Positions 63,178 through 64,000 of a DNA stretch of 64,000 nucleotides are shown one piece after another. This DNA is from Paraburkholderia tagetis (GTDB lineage Bacteria; Pseudomonadota; Gammaproteobacteria; Burkholderiales; Burkholderiaceae). Positions within the stretch are counted from its first letter, which is position 1; the number at the start of each line of letters is the position of its first letter. The position numbers and the translations under genes are program-made. Below the pieces are notes generated by a model. That model ran no database searches, was not told the DNA's origin, and saw only the letters and a list, made by a program, of their open reading frames with translations. The stretch spans positions 248,001 through 312,000 of the forward strand of contig NZ_JAKLJA010000005.1 in assembly GCF_022213065.1 (NCBI RefSeq). The letters run 5' to 3'.

Positions 63178-64000
63178 ATGCAGTACGCCCAGTTGCGAGC
63201 TTTTCACGCCGTTGCCGAGCACGGCGGCTTTTCGCGTGCCGCCCAGGCGCTCTCGCTCACGCAGCCGGCCGTTTCCGACCACGTGCGGCGGCTCGAAGCC
63301 GACTACGGCGTGAAGCTTTTCGAGCGTGCGCCGCGTGGCGTCGAGCTTACCGAGCTCGGGCGGCGGCTCTACGCGGTGACGCGTCAGATGACCGGCTGCG
63401 AGCGCGACGCGCGGCGCCTGCTGGAGGCGGCCGGCGCGCTGGAATCGGGCGAGCTGGCGCTGGTCGCCGACGCGCCTGACCTCGCCGTCAAGCTCATCGG
63501 CGCGTTCCGGCGCCGCTATCCAGGCGTGGTGGTGAAGCTCGCCATCGCGAACGCCACCGAGTGCATGCGGCGCGTGCTGGCAAGCGAGGTGGACGCCGCA
63601 ATCACGGCGGCGCATCAGGTGCACAGCCGTCTGCAGTCGCGCGTGCTGCGCGAAGACCCGCTGGTCGCCGTCGTGCCCGCCGAGAACCCGGTGGCGAAGA
63701 GGCGCCGCATCACCTACGAAGAGCTGGTGCGCGAGCCGATGATCTTCCGCGAGGTGCATTCGGTCACCCAGCAGTTGCTCGAGGCGGAGCTGGTGCGCAA
63801 GGGACTCCAGGTGGAGCCCGTGCTCTACGTGGACGGCCGCGAGGCACTGCAGACCGCGATTGCGCAGGGCGTAGGTGCGGGCGTCATCGCGGGCGCGGAG
63901 TTCGGCGAATCGCGGCGGATTCGCGCGATTGCGCTCGCCGATTGCCAGGTGCGCATGGTGGAAACGCTGGTGCGGCTCGCGGAGCCTTCGTCGTCGAATC
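63178..64000 (+). CDS. LysR family regulator of 2-aminoethylphosphonate genes (3' end outside window)
   Basis: At least 274 residues are visible; the gene runs off the window. The N-terminal HTH is YAQLRAFHAVAEHGGFSRAAQALSLTQPAVSDHVRRL, followed by the effector domain. It is divergent from phnW-phnX, the arrangement expected of an activator of phosphonate use. ATG at 63178 starts at the usual position relative to the HTH. Confidence 0.93.
   Translation, partial: MQYAQLRAFHAVAEHGGFSRAAQALSLTQPAVSDHVRRLEADYGVKLFERAPRGVELTELGRRLYAVTRQMTGCERDARRLLEAAGALESGELALVADAPDLAVKLIGAFRRRYPGVVVKLAIANATECMRRVLASEVDAAITAAHQVHSRLQSRVLREDPLVAVVPAENPVAKRRRITYEELVREPMIFREVHSVTQQLLEAELVRKGLQVEPVLYVDGREALQTAIAQGVGAGVIAGAEFGESRRIRAIALADCQVRMVETLVRLAEPSSSN

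Overview
The window is GC-rich bacterial DNA, densely packed, with many ATGA stop/start overlaps between co-directional genes. Gene families and organisation point to a Burkholderiales beta-proteobacterium of the Burkholderia / Paraburkholderia / Caballeronia type: PGDYG-domain protein, kgu-type 2-ketogluconate operon, rbsB-A-C-R-K ribose operon, prkA-yeaH-spoVR cluster, phnW-phnX with a LysR regulator, and a tripartite RND pump. It reads as accessory chromosome or second-chromosome content: mainly carbon-source uptake, envelope functions and regulators. I see no rRNA, tRNA, CRISPR array, prophage or intact insertion sequence.

Layout. 0.5-4 kb: a class A penicillin-binding protein, a strong terminator, an intergenic inverted repeat rich in DnaA-box-like 9-mers, and a YfiM-like small protein. 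4-11.2 kb: an RND efflux operon (adaptor, pump, outer-membrane channel, minus strand) with a divergent TetR gene and a palindromic operator candidate. 11.2-17.3 kb: DUF2795 protein, small exported protein, ClC channel with CBS domains, glutathione S-transferase, YeiH-type exporter and divergent LysR. 17.4-23 kb: kguE-kguK-kguT-kguD-ptxS, with a perfect 18-bp palindrome resembling the PtxS operator. 23-30.5 kb: YhfC-like membrane protease, small conserved proteins, an LTXXQ periplasmic protein, Lrp regulator plus saccharopine-dehydrogenase-like enzyme, an ATPase/kinase, a lipoprotein and CorA.

30.6-38.6 kb: ribose ABC transporter, RbsR and RbsK (no rbsD), then a 2-keto-4-pentenoate hydratase-family enzyme. 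39.3-44.5 kb: prkA-yeaH-spoVR. 44.7-46.4 kb: SulP transporter. 46.6-53.6 kb: a beta-glucoside operon (GH1 glucosidase, binding protein, two permeases, ATPase, LacI) with a perfect 14-bp palindrome upstream. 53.7-55.5 kb: a Fur-family gene followed by an AT-rich scar with 24-bp direct repeats and a decayed C-terminal fragment of tryptophanyl-tRNA synthetase. 55.5-64 kb: small hypotheticals, DUF5107 protein, thioesterase, YnfA, periplasmic asparaginase, and the 2-aminoethylphosphonate genes phnW-phnX with a divergent LysR gene cut by the window end.

The most unusual pattern is pervasive: at least 26 separate loci carry short tandem repeats with units of 9-14 bp (two with 24 bp). Inside genes the unit is always 9 or 12 bp, so the frame is kept and a 3- or 4-residue motif is inserted in a linker, signal peptide or terminus. 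Between genes the unit can be 9, 10, 11, 12, 13, 14 or 24 bp, and units at different sites are unrelated in sequence. This suggests a local duplication process in this lineage rather than one mobile repeat family.
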